Source: Streptomyces sp. CB01635 (GTDB lineage Bacteria > Actinomycetota > Actinomycetes > Streptomycetales > Streptomycetaceae). From it: 64,000 bases of DNA. Below are positions 18,043-26,390 of this stretch, in pieces. Positions within the stretch are counted from its first letter, which is position 1, and each line of letters starts with the position of its first letter. Both the position numbers and the translations under genes were made by a program. The notes below the pieces were generated by a model. That model saw only the letters and a list, made by a program, of their open reading frames with translations. It did not search any database and had not been told where the DNA came from. Where the stretch lies: the NCBI RefSeq assembly GCF_002803065.1, contig NZ_NNBL01000006.1:124001-188000 (forward strand), written 5' to 3'.

Positions 18043-18104
18043 CGAGCCGGACGACAGAGACGACGGAAGCGACTACGCGGACCCATCCCCTGGAGAGGAG
18101 CGGC

Positions 18105-19745
18105 ATGAACGGACCGTCGGCCGCCGGCGCCACGCCCACCAGCACCACCACCGGTGACCCATGGGAAGAGCTGGTCACCGTCGCCCTGCTCGGAACGGAC
18201 CGGCGGACGCCGCCAGGACACTCGACCGGCTCCGACGCACCGACCGCGCTGCTCGACGCCGCCGCCGTACAGACCGTACGACGGCGGGCCGGGCTGCGGC
18301 CCGCACCCGCTGCCGCGCTTCCGGCGCGGGCGGCGGACGACCCGCGGCCCCCGCTCCCCGCCCCCGCACGACGCAGACTGGCGATGCTGCTCACCGACCG
18401 CCCCGGCACCGGAGGCGGCCGCCGCGGTACGGCCCCCGACCTCATGGAGCTGCTGCCCCAGTGGCTGGCCGGGGCCAACGCAAAGGGGTACGCGGCCCCT
18501 CCGGATCTCCTCCCCGCACTCCTCGACGCGGCGCGCGGGCGCACGGATCTGCGGCCGCAGGCCCTCACGTTCGCCGGCCCGCGCGCACTGTGGCTGGCCC
18601 GGCTGAACCCGGACTGGAAGTTCGCGCTCCGTGCCGCCCCCGGCGGCGGCACGGCACTCCCGGCGCCCGAGGACGGGGCAGACGTGCAACACCTGTGGGA
18701 GGAAGGTCTGTTCGCCGAACGGGTCGCGCTCCTGGCCCGGGTGCGCGCACACAGCCCGGACGCGGCACGGGACCTGCTCGCAACGACCTGGGCCGCCGAG
18801 CGGGCCGAGGACCGGCTGATGTTCCTCGACTCACTGAGGTCGGGGCTCGGCGACGCGGACGAGCCGTTCCTGGAACAGGCATTGTCCGACCGCAGCCGCA
18901 ACGTCAGAGCCACGGCCGCCGAGCTGCTCTCCGCACTCCCCGGCTCGGCGCTGGCAGCCCGGATGGCCTCGCGCGCCGCCTCCTGCGTCGCCGTCGACCG
19001 CACCCGGGGCGCGGCGACGATCTCCGTCGAGGCGCCGCACGAGTGCGACGCGGGCATGGAGCGGGACGGTGTCGCCGCCAAACCGCCGACGGGCCGGGGT
19101 GAACGCTCGTGGTGGCTTGGCCAGTTGGTCGAGGCGGCGCCCCTCGGCTGCTGGACCGCGCGGTTCGGCGGGCGCACGCCGGAAGAGATCGTCGCGCTGC
19201 CGGTGGCCGACGACTGGCAGCGCGAACTGCACGCCGCCTGGTGCCGGGCCGCAGTGCGCCAGCGAGACGCCGTATGGTCGCGCGCGCTCCTCGGCGCACC
19301 CGCCTCACCGGACGCCGGAGGCCCGGGCGCCGTATCGCTGTCCGAACGGGCGAAGCTCCTCGGCGCACTCCCCGACGGTGAACGCGCCGAGTGGGTGGCG
19401 GGGTTCATCGCGACGCACGGCCTGTCCGAGGCGTTCCAGCTGCTCGGGGTCTGCGCCCAGCCCTGGGCCGAGGCGCTAGGGCGGGCAGTGGTCGACGCCC
19501 TGAACATCGCGCGGGACGCGGGCAGTTACCCCTGGAGCTTCAGCGGCGTCATGGGCCTGGCCGAACGGTGCCTGGATCCCGCGGAAGCGTCCCGGCTCGA
19601 AGGCCTCACGGCCACTCCGGACGAACCGGAAGACGCGGCTCCCGGAGCCGGCGGCTACTGGTCGGAAGCGTTCCAGCGCCTGGTCAGCACGTTGCGCCTG
19701 CGGCAGGCGATGCGGGACGAGTTGAGAGGGGCGCAAGCGCAATAA
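18105..19745 (+). CDS. DUF5691 family protein
   Basis: A 546-residue protein of unknown biochemical activity. The start ATG 18105 follows a strong GGAGAGGAG. The N-terminal signature WEELVTVALLGTDRRTPP is typical of DUF5691, which occurs beside SWIM, MoxR, DUF5682 and VWA genes. The body is an Ala/Leu/Arg-rich helical array including HEAT-like stretches (LEQALSDRSRNVRATAAELL), suggesting a scaffold. No membrane segments are present. An alternative GTG at 18036, overlapping the SWIM stop, would add 23 residues without homology. It forms a two-gene operon with the SWIM gene. Confidence 0.85.
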   Translation: MNGPSAAGATPTSTTTGDPWEELVTVALLGTDRRTPPGHSTGSDAPTALLDAAAVQTVRRRAGLRPAPAAALPARAADDPRPPLPAPARRRLAMLLTDRPGTGGGRRGTAPDLMELLPQWLAGANAKGYAAPPDLLPALLDAARGRTDLRPQALTFAGPRALWLARLNPDWKFALRAAPGGGTALPAPEDGADVQHLWEEGLFAERVALLARVRAHSPDAARDLLATTWAAERAEDRLMFLDSLRSGLGDADEPFLEQALSDRSRNVRATAAELLSALPGSALAARMASRAASCVAVDRTRGAATISVEAPHECDAGMERDGVAAKPPTGRGERSWWLGQLVEAAPLGCWTARFGGRTPEEIVALPVADDWQRELHAAWCRAAVRQRDAVWSRALLGAPASPDAGGPGAVSLSERAKLLGALPDGERAEWVAGFIATHGLSEAFQLLGVCAQPWAEALGRAVVDALNIARDAGSYPWSFSGVMGLAERCLDPAEASRLEGLTATPDEPEDAAPGAGGYWSEAFQRLVSTLRLRQAMRDELRGAQAQ

Positions 19746-19750
19746 GTACG

Positions 19751-19831
19751 GGGTGAGGCAGGGCAAGGGGAACTGTCCGGTTCGGGCGGAGCGAGACCGC
19801 ACACCGAACCGGCACTCCTGCCCCCTCACCC
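19751..19831. terminator. Branched bidirectional terminator
   Basis: Nested inverted repeats between convergent genes. The outer arms are GGGTGAGG (19751-19758) and CCTCACCC (19824-19831); the inner arms are CCGGTTCGG (19777-19785) and CCGAACCGG (19804-19812). It can terminate both the DUF5691 and the icmB-like transcripts. Confidence 0.7.
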
Positions 19832-19848
19832 GGGAGGTACCGGAGGAA

Positions 19849-20265
19849 TCAAGCCCCGGCAGGCTGACGGACGTTCGCGTTGACCCAGTCCACGATCGAC
19901 GCCGTCGTCGCGCCCGGGGTGAAGATCTCCGCGACGCCCTTCTCCTTGAGCGGAGCGATGTCCGCCTCGGGGATGATCCCGCCGCCGAACACCTTGATGT
20001 CCGCGGCGTCGCGCTCCACGAGGAGCTCGATGACGCGCGCGAAGAGCGTGTTGTGCGCCCCGGAAAGAATCGAGAGACCGATCGCGTCGGCGTCCTCCTG
20101 GATCGCCGTGTCGACGATCTGCTCCGGCGTCTGGTGCAGGCCGGTGTAGATGACCTCCATACCGGCATCGCGCAGCGCCCGCGCGATCACCTTGGCCCCG
20201 CGATCGTGACCGTCGAGCCCCGGCTTGGCGACCACCACGCGGATCGGACCGGCTGCCACACCCAT
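19849..20265 (-). CDS. icmB: B12-binding subunit of isobutyryl/methylmalonyl-CoA mutase family
   Basis: A 138-residue stand-alone cobalamin-binding domain. It has the base-off B12 signature DGHDRGAKV (DxHxxG, His the lower cobalt ligand), SILSGAHNTL and GGGIIPEADI. The size matches IcmB, the small subunit of isobutyryl-CoA mutase, which interconverts isobutyryl-CoA and n-butyryl-CoA in valine catabolism and fatty-acid precursor supply. The start is ATG 20265 with GGAGG 6 nt upstream. No large catalytic subunit lies in the window, as expected where icmA and icmB are unlinked. A small subunit of another mutase cannot be excluded without alignment. Confidence 0.88.
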   Translation of the reverse strand: MGVAAGPIRVVVAKPGLDGHDRGAKVIARALRDAGMEVIYTGLHQTPEQIVDTAIQEDADAIGLSILSGAHNTLFARVIELLVERDAADIKVFGGGIIPEADIAPLKEKGVAEIFTPGATTASIVDWVNANVRQPAGA

Positions 20266-20696
20266 CACTGCCTCCATGAAGCGACTTCTACCCGATACCT
20301 GACCTGATGCGTACCCGGGAAGTGAACGAACGTTATCGACAGCATCCCGCAACCATCCGTTTCGCGGTGCGGAGCGAGGGGGAAATCACACGTTGGGACA
20401 CGTTCGCTGCGCGCCACAGCCGCCGCAGGCGGTTCAGAAGCCGCATACGGGGGCCTCTGGCGCAAGGGGAGCCGCAAAGAGACAGCCACACCGCCGCCGG
20501 CCGCGCGGCGGGCGGCACGGCGCATCGGCGCCGCGGTACGTACGGAGTTTTCGTAGCGCACCGCGACGGTCACACACGGGCACCAAGCAGTCACAGCCCG
20601 CGTACGACGCGCATCGTCGGCCACCTCGGCGCATGCTTCCCATGAGGGCACACGGGAGACAGAGCCGTTTTCCCGGGTGCCGACGGGAGGTCGGCC
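20266..20696. other. Divergent intergenic region, no recognised element
   Basis: 431 bp between the icmB-like gene and the lipase gene. Open frames here are Arg-rich and lack a ribosome-binding site and proper third-position bias. Promoters for both genes should lie here, but I cannot place them. Confidence 0.5.
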
Positions 20697-21692
20697 ATGA
20701 AGGTCACGAGCATCCTGCCTTTTCGCCCGCTCTGTCAGCTGATCCCCACCAGACTGGTGTTCCCCGCCAGACTGGCCGGGGTCTCCGTCTCGTTGTTGAA
20801 GGCGACCGCTCTCGAGGTCGCGATCCTCGCCGGGCACCTCCTGCTGTACCCCTCCGGCATCATCCAGGAGCGCAGGGCCGCCCCGGAGCTCCCTGCGCTC
20901 GGCTACACCCCCGCCCCCAAGGGCCTGGACGAGGGGGCCGACGATGCCTCGTACCTGACGGAGAGCGCCACGCTGCCGGGGCCTGAGGCCCAGAACGCCC
21001 ACAGCACCCCCGACAGCCTCAGCGCCCGCCTGCCGGTCACCGAGAGCAAGCCGCCGGTTCTCCTGCTGCACGGCTTCATCGACAACCGCTCCGTCTTCCT
21101 CCTGCTGCGCCGCTCCCTCGCCCAGCACGGCCGGCACCACGTGGAGTCGCTGAACTACTCTCCGCTGACCTACGACATCCGCACCGCCGCCGCGCTGCTC
21201 GCCCGCCATGTCGAGGAGATCTGCGAGCGCACGGGCCACGACCGCGTGGACGTCGTGGGGCACAGCCTCGGCGGACTCATCGCCCGCTACTACGTGCAGT
21301 GCCTGGGAGGCGATCTGCGCGTACGCACCCTCGTGTCGCTCGGCACCCCGCACAGGGGGACCACCGTCGCGCCGCTGATGAACGCGCACCCGATCGTCCG
21401 GCAGATGCGCCCCGGCTCGACCGTCATCGAGGAGCTGTCCCGGCCCGCCCCCGGCTGCCGCACCCACTTCGTGAGTTTCTGGAGCGACCTCGACCAGATC
21501 ATGGTTCCGCTGGAGACGGCCTGCATCGACCACCCCGACCTCATCGCGCAGAACGTCCGCGTCACCGGCGTCGGACACCTCGCGCTCCCCGTCCACCCGG
21601 CGGTAGCCGCCGGTATACGGCAGGCACTCGACGCCGAGGAGACGGAAGGAGCGCGCTCCGCCGACGCGGTGGGCGGCCTGACGGTGGCGTGA
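20697..21692 (+). CDS. Alpha/beta-hydrolase fold lipase/esterase
   Basis: A 331-residue alpha/beta hydrolase. The oxyanion region is PVLLLHGFIDN, the nucleophile elbow is VVGHSLGGLIARYYV, and the likely catalytic Asp and His lie in FWSDLDQIM and GVGHLALPVHP. The N-terminus has a hydrophobic stretch (LKATALEVAILAGHLLLYPSG), probably a membrane anchor rather than a cleavable signal. The GHSLGGLxxR and LGTPHRGT motifs place it near PGAP1/lipase class 2 triacylglycerol lipases. The start ATG 20697 has GGGAGG 6 nt upstream. The natural substrate cannot be told. Confidence 0.87.
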   Translation: MKVTSILPFRPLCQLIPTRLVFPARLAGVSVSLLKATALEVAILAGHLLLYPSGIIQERRAAPELPALGYTPAPKGLDEGADDASYLTESATLPGPEAQNAHSTPDSLSARLPVTESKPPVLLLHGFIDNRSVFLLLRRSLAQHGRHHVESLNYSPLTYDIRTAAALLARHVEEICERTGHDRVDVVGHSLGGLIARYYVQCLGGDLRVRTLVSLGTPHRGTTVAPLMNAHPIVRQMRPGSTVIEELSRPAPGCRTHFVSFWSDLDQIMVPLETACIDHPDLIAQNVRVTGVGHLALPVHPAVAAGIRQALDAEETEGARSADAVGGLTVA

Positions 21693-21835
21693 CCGTGGCC
21701 TGAACGTGCCCCCGGAACGGTCTCCGAGCTGGCCAAACGTCGAACGATTCTCGAACGCAGGGCCAAAGCTCTGCCCACAGTCCGCCGAAAGACGGCCGAA
21801 TGCCCGTTTCCTGCGAACGGGAAACCTGCCGAAGA

Positions 21836-21865
21836 TTGTCGAGCCCGCGTACCGCCGGGTACAGT
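21836..21865 (+). promoter_or_regulatory. Possible housekeeping promoter of the M23 peptidase gene
   Basis: TTGTCG (21836-21841), 18 bp, TACAGT (21860-21865), placed 49 bp before the GTG start. The -35 lacks the following GTG of the damage-type motif and the spacing is housekeeping-like. Confidence 0.45.
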
Positions 21866-21913
21866 CACCGCACTGCTCTGGCAGCCCCTGTTGTCGAGGC
21901 GAAAGAGAAGTTG

Positions 21914-23560
21914 GTGAACGACCGTCACCCGTCGGGGACTCAGACCTCCCCGGCCCCGGCTCAGGACGCCGACTATGCGCCCTACGCTCCGTATGACCAG
22001 CAGAGCGCGCACTACGGCGACTACACCGGTTACGACGGCTACGCCACCGGCGGTTTCGCGGCCGATCCCCTCTTCGGGGACCTTCCCGGCGCGCAGAACA
22101 CCGGCTCGTACGACAGCGGCCAGTGGGCGACCGGCGCGCACCAGACGCTGACGACGCAGGACCCCCAGCACCACGACCCGTACGCGGCGCAACAACACGC
22201 CTCCGCGTACGGCACCGGCAGCTACGACACCACCGCCGTCTGGGGCACCGCCGCTCACGAGCAACTCGGCGGTATTCCGGCCCAGTCCGGACCGGACCAT
22301 TCCGGCCAGTGGGACAACAGCGCGTGGGCCGACCAGACCGGGCAGTGGGACGCGAACGCCTTCGGGGCGCAGGCGCAGGGATTCACCACGCAGGACGCGT
22401 TCGCCACGCAGGCCTTCCAGGCGCCGGCGGCCTTCGAGACCGGGACTTACGAGACCGGAACCTTCGACGCGCAGGGCTTCGAGACCCAGGCGTTCGAGGC
22501 TCAGGCCTATGAGACGCAGGCGTTCGAGGCTCAGGCCTATGAGACGCAGGCGTTCGAGGCCCAGCCCTTCGCAACTCAGACCTTCGAAGCGCAGACCTTC
22601 GACACCGACGCGTACGACGCCACCGCGTGGAACTCCGCGGGCACCGAAGGCGACGACAACGACCTCGACGCACGGCACGACTACGGCCAACCCGACGCCT
22701 CCGAGCCCGAGTCGAGCCACAACGACGATCGCCACGACAGCTACAGCGAGGGCCTCGACGACGTCGAGGAAATCGTCGCCCGCGACGAGCGGCCCGCCCC
22801 GGTCACCCCGGCCCAGCGCGCCCGCTCCCGCCGCCGCTCCCCCGCCAAGCGCTCCGCGCTGCTCACCGTCGCGGTGCCCTCGGTGTGCGTGATGGGTGTC
22901 GCGGGAGTAGCCGCGGCCTCCGTCGGGGGGCTCGGCGGCGACGACAGCAAGGACACGACGGCGGCCTCGGCACCGGACGCGACCGCCGTGAAGCCCTCCG
23001 TCGCCAACAACAAGCTCGACACCCAGCTCGCGGACCTCTCCGCGGACGCGGGCGACTTCGCCGACCGGGCGAGCCGCACCCAGGAACGTATCGACCTCAG
23101 GGCCAAGCAGCAGGCCGAGCGGAAGCAGGCGGCGGAGGAAGCGGCGCGCAAGGAGCGGCTGCGTCCCAAGTTCGTCCTCCCGGTCAAGCAGCGCGGGCTG
23201 AGCGCGTACTTCGGGCAGGCCGGTATCAACTGGATGTCCGTGCACACCGGCATCGACTTCCCCGTCTCGTACGGGACCCCGGTGATGGCCGCGACCGACG
23301 GCACCGTCCGTACGCAGTGGAACAGCGCCTACGGGAACATGACGATCCTGACGGCGAAGGACGGCACGGAGACCTGGTACTGCCACCTCTCCAGCCACGC
23401 CGTCATGAGCGGACCGGTCAAGGCCGGCGACCTCATCGCGCACTCCGGGAACTCCGGCAACTCCACCGGTCCGCACCTGCACTTCGAGGTGCGTCCCGGC
23501 GGCGGCTCGGCCGTCGACCCGCTCCCGTGGCTCCGCAGCCACGGGCTCGACCCGACGTAA
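21914..23560 (+). CDS. M23 family metallopeptidase with long repetitive N-terminal region
   Basis: A 548-residue protein. Residues 1-300 are acidic, Tyr/Gln/Ala-rich and disordered-looking, with [FY]E[AT]Q[AT] repeats at about 175-230. One transmembrane helix spans 313-338 (ALLTVAVPSVCVMGVAGVAA), preceded by a very basic stretch. A short coiled coil (about 385-415) and the M23 domain (about 420-545) follow, outside the cell. The zinc ligands are intact, HTGID at 444-448 and HLHFEV near 527, so an active peptidoglycan endopeptidase is likely. The start is GTG 21914 after GAGAAG. A similar M23 gene neighbours uvrD1 in mycobacteria. The large cytoplasmic region is unusual for an M23 enzyme. Confidence 0.9.
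   Translation: MNDRHPSGTQTSPAPAQDADYAPYAPYDQQSAHYGDYTGYDGYATGGFAADPLFGDLPGAQNTGSYDSGQWATGAHQTLTTQDPQHHDPYAAQQHASAYGTGSYDTTAVWGTAAHEQLGGIPAQSGPDHSGQWDNSAWADQTGQWDANAFGAQAQGFTTQDAFATQAFQAPAAFETGTYETGTFDAQGFETQAFEAQAYETQAFEAQAYETQAFEAQPFATQTFEAQTFDTDAYDATAWNSAGTEGDDNDLDARHDYGQPDASEPESSHNDDRHDSYSEGLDDVEEIVARDERPAPVTPAQRARSRRRSPAKRSALLTVAVPSVCVMGVAGVAAASVGGLGGDDSKDTTAASAPDATAVKPSVANNKLDTQLADLSADAGDFADRASRTQERIDLRAKQQAERKQAAEEAARKERLRPKFVLPVKQRGLSAYFGQAGINWMSVHTGIDFPVSYGTPVMAATDGTVRTQWNSAYGNMTILTAKDGTETWYCHLSSHAVMSGPVKAGDLIAHSGNSGNSTGPHLHFEVRPGGGSAVDPLPWLRSHGLDPT
22491..22560 (+). repeat. Perfect 30-bp tandem duplication in the M23 gene
   Basis: Two identical 30-bp units (22491-22520, 22521-22550) plus 10 bp of a third. 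Each encodes a 10-residue unit of the [FY]E[AT]QA pattern. The identity at DNA level suggests recent slippage expansion. Confidence 0.9.
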
Positions 23561-23615
23561 CAGGGCCGAGCTCCCGGCGGCAGCCTCCCTACAGCTTCCC
23601 CACCGGCCTACAGAG

Positions 23616-26126
23616 CTACAGTTTCTCCACCGGCGCGTACCTCAGCAGCAGGCGCTTCGGCTTGGGCTCGCCGAAGTCGACTGTCGCCTCCGCGTTCGCC
23701 CCTGTGCCCTTGACTCCGACGACCGTGCCGAGGCCGAACTGGTCGTGCGTGACCCGGTCTCCCACGGACAGCGCGACGACCGGCTTCTCCGTCGCCCGGC
23801 GCGTGGCGAACGCCGGTGTCGAGCGCGAGCGCGACGACGAGAGAGACGCGGCGATACCGCTCGTCGGACCCGCCGACTTGGCGGGCGCCATGGCGCCGGT
23901 CCGCTTCCACTCCAGATGCGTGTCCGGGATCTCCTCCAGGAAGCGCGACGGCGGGTTGTACGAGGGCTGGCCCCAGGCGCTGCGCAGCGTGGAGCGCGTC
24001 AGATACAGCCGCTCACGTGCGCGCGTGATGCCGACGTAGGCGAGGCGGCGCTCCTCCTCCAGCTCCTTGACCTGGCCGAGGGAGCGCATGTGCGGGAAGA
24101 CGCCGTCCTCCATGCCGGTCAGGAAGACGACCGGGAACTCGAGGCCCTTGGCGGTGTGCAGCGTCATCAGCGTGATGACGCCGGAGCCGTCGTCCTCCTC
24201 GTCCGGGATCTGGTCGGAGTCGGCGACGAGCGCGACCCGCTCCAGGAACTCGGAGAGCGTACCGACGCTCGCCCCGCCCGCACCCTCGGCCGCGCCGTCC
24301 GCCGTCGCGCTCTCCTGCTCGAACTCCAGGGCCACGGCCGCGAGTTCCTGAAGGTTCTCGATGCGCGTCTCGTCCTGCGGGTCCGTCGACGACTGCAACT
24401 CGGCCAGATAGCCGGTCCGTTCGAGCACGGCCTCCAGGACCGTGGCCGGGCCCGCGCCCGATTCGACGATCGTGCGGAGGTCCTCCATCAGCGTGTTGAA
24501 CCGCTTCACCGCGTTCGTCGAGCGGGCCGCCATGCCGTACGCCTCGTCGACGCGGCGCAGCGCCTGCGGGAAGGAGATCTTCTCGCGCTGGGAAAGCGCG
24601 TCGATCATCGCTTCGGCACGGTCGCCGATGCCGCGCTTCGGCACATTGAGAATGCGACGCAGGGGGACGGAGTCCTCGGGGTTGGCGAGCACCCGCAGAT
24701 AGGCCAGGACGTCCCTGACCTCCTTGCGCTCGTAGAAACGGACTCCGCCGACGACCTTGTAGGGCAGGCCGACGCGGATGAAGATCTCTTCGAAGACACG
24801 GGACTGCGCGTTCGTCCGGTAGAAGATGGCGACGTCGCCGGCCTTCGCGTCGCGCGCGTCCGTGAGCCGGTCGATCTCGTCGGCGACGAACTGCGCCTCG
24901 TCGTGCTCGGTGTCCGCGACGTAGCCGGTGATCTGCGCGCCCGCGCCCGCGTTCGTCCACAGGTTCTTGGGGCGGCGGGATTCGTTGCGCTCGATGACCG
25001 CGTTGGCCGCGGAGAGGATGGTCTGCGTCGAGCGGTAGTTCTGCTCCAGCAGGATCGTTGTCGCGTCGGGGTAGTCCTCCTCGAACTGGAGGATGTTCCG
25101 GATGGTGGCTCCGCGGAACGCGTAGATCGACTGGTCGGCGTCACCCACGACGCACAGCTCGGCCGGCGGGAGGTCGTCCGCGCGGGGTGGCTCGTCCTCC
25201 CCGCGGCCGCTGTCGGCCGACCCCACCAGCTCCCTGACCAGCGCGTACTGCGCGTGGTTCGTGTCCTGGTACTCGTCGACCAGGACGTGGCGGAAGCGGC
25301 GGCGGTAGTGCTCGGCGACGTCCGGGAAGGCGCGCAGGAGGTGCACCGTCGTCATGATCAGGTCGTCGAAGTCCAGCGCGTTCGCCTCGCGGAGGCGGGA
25401 CTGGTACATCGCGTAGGCCTGGGCGAGGGTCTTCTCGAAGCCGTCGGCGGCCTGAGCCGCGAAGTCCTCCTCGTCGATCAGCTCGTTCTTCAGGTTCGAG
25501 ATCTTGGCGCTGAACGACTTCGGCGGGAACTTCTTGGGGTCCAGGTCGAGGTCGCGGCAGACCAGGGCCATGAGGCGCTTGGAGTCGGCGGCGTCGTAGA
25601 TCGAGAACGACGATGTGAAGCCGAGCTTCTTCGACTCGCGGCGCAGGATGCGGACGCAGGCGCTGTGGAACGTCGACACCCACATCGCGTTCGCCCGCGG
25701 GCCGACGAGGGACTCGACGCGCTCCTTCATCTCGCCCGCGGCCTTGTTCGTGAACGTGATCGCGAGGATCTGGCCGGGGTGCACACCGCGCTCGCCGAGG
25801 AGGTACGCGATGCGGTGCGTGAGCACGCGGGTCTTGCCGGAACCCGCGCCCGCCACGATGAGCAGCGGGGAGCCGCCGTGGACGACGGCCGCCTTCTGGT
25901 TCTCGTTCAGCCCGTCGAGGAGCGCAGCCGGGTCGAGCGCCGGGCGTGGGGCACCGTCCCGGTAGTACTCGTCTCTGGCCGGGGGCACGTCGAACTTCCC
26001 GTCGAACAGGTCGTCCGGAACGTGCTCCGGAGCCGTGTCGTCCTCGGGCGGCGGCGGGGCATGCTCCTCACTGGCCTTCGAAGCCGTGAGGTCCGCCAGG
26101 AAGCTGTCGTCAAAGAGGCTGCTCAT
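23616..26126 (-). CDS. pcrA: UvrD/PcrA-type ATP-dependent DNA helicase
   Basis: An 836-residue superfamily 1A helicase. All motifs are visible in order: Walker A AGAGSGKT (92-99), Ia ITFTNKAAGEM, II VDEYQDTNHAQYALV, III VVGDADQSIYAFRGA, IV LLEQNYRST, V TLHTAKGLEFPVVFLTGMED and VI YVGITRARERL. A C-terminal Tudor-like domain follows (VGDRVTHDQFGLGTVVGV), as in PcrA/UvrD1, which contacts RNA polymerase. It acts in nucleotide-excision repair and replication-conflict resolution. The N-terminal 60 residues are acidic and disordered. The start is ATG 26126; the upstream DNA carries a damage-type promoter ending 9 nt before the ATG. Convergent with the M23 gene. Confidence 0.97.
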   Translation of the reverse strand: MSSLFDDSFLADLTASKASEEHAPPPPEDDTAPEHVPDDLFDGKFDVPPARDEYYRDGAPRPALDPAALLDGLNENQKAAVVHGGSPLLIVAGAGSGKTRVLTHRIAYLLGERGVHPGQILAITFTNKAAGEMKERVESLVGPRANAMWVSTFHSACVRILRRESKKLGFTSSFSIYDAADSKRLMALVCRDLDLDPKKFPPKSFSAKISNLKNELIDEEDFAAQAADGFEKTLAQAYAMYQSRLREANALDFDDLIMTTVHLLRAFPDVAEHYRRRFRHVLVDEYQDTNHAQYALVRELVGSADSGRGEDEPPRADDLPPAELCVVGDADQSIYAFRGATIRNILQFEEDYPDATTILLEQNYRSTQTILSAANAVIERNESRRPKNLWTNAGAGAQITGYVADTEHDEAQFVADEIDRLTDARDAKAGDVAIFYRTNAQSRVFEEIFIRVGLPYKVVGGVRFYERKEVRDVLAYLRVLANPEDSVPLRRILNVPKRGIGDRAEAMIDALSQREKISFPQALRRVDEAYGMAARSTNAVKRFNTLMEDLRTIVESGAGPATVLEAVLERTGYLAELQSSTDPQDETRIENLQELAAVALEFEQESATADGAAEGAGGASVGTLSEFLERVALVADSDQIPDEEDDGSGVITLMTLHTAKGLEFPVVFLTGMEDGVFPHMRSLGQVKELEEERRLAYVGITRARERLYLTRSTLRSAWGQPSYNPPSRFLEEIPDTHLEWKRTGAMAPAKSAGPTSGIAASLSSSRSRSTPAFATRRATEKPVVALSVGDRVTHDQFGLGTVVGVKGTGANAEATVDFGEPKPKRLLLRYAPVEKL

Positions 26127-26135
26127 CGCTCTACG

Positions 26136-26157
26136 AGTCTAGGCCGCCCCACTGACA
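26136..26157 (-). promoter_or_regulatory. Predicted DNA-damage (PafBC-type) promoter of pcrA
   Basis: On the minus strand TGTCAGTG (26157-26150), exactly 8 bp, then TAGACT (26141-26136). It lacks only the first T of the TTGTCRGTG-N8-TAnnnT motif. The predicted start leaves a leader of only a few nucleotides before ATG 26126. Confidence 0.7.
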
Positions 26158-26220
26158 CCCACGGCCGTCCCGGAAACTTCCCCCGACTTCACGCGCCCGG
26201 CCACCTCTCGTAGTGCAGTA

Positions 26221-26273
26221 GTTACTCTCAGCGAGGGTTACCGGAGGTCACGAACAAGATTGCCGAAGGTCAC
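26221..26273 (+). promoter_or_regulatory. Four GTYAC direct repeats, possible MtrA-type operator
   Basis: GTTAC at 26221 and 26237 and GTCAC at 26247 and 26269, all in the same orientation. The last two sit in a longer shared GGTCACGAA. The array lies upstream of the riboswitch of an NlpC/P60 gene. Directly repeated GTNAC half-sites resemble MtrA boxes, which control cell-wall hydrolase genes in actinobacteria. The assignment is by resemblance only. Confidence 0.4.
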
Positions 26274-26390
26274 GAAAATGTATCGGGCATATCGAACATC
26301 AACCTTCACAGCAGCCACACGAGTTGGCTAGCGTGCTCCGCGGGCCGCCCGTCCCCCCGCCGGCAACCGCGCCGCGAGCGGGTCGCCCCC

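Noticed and set aside
20307..20645. A 112-residue frame between the icmB-like gene and the lipase gene
   Set aside because: Arg-rich, no ribosome-binding site, weak third-position bias. Treated as intergenic.
21836..21865. A damage-type promoter for the M23 gene, because of TTGTCG
   Set aside because: The sequence after TTGTC is GAG rather than RGTG and the -10 spacing is 18, so it fits a normal promoter better.
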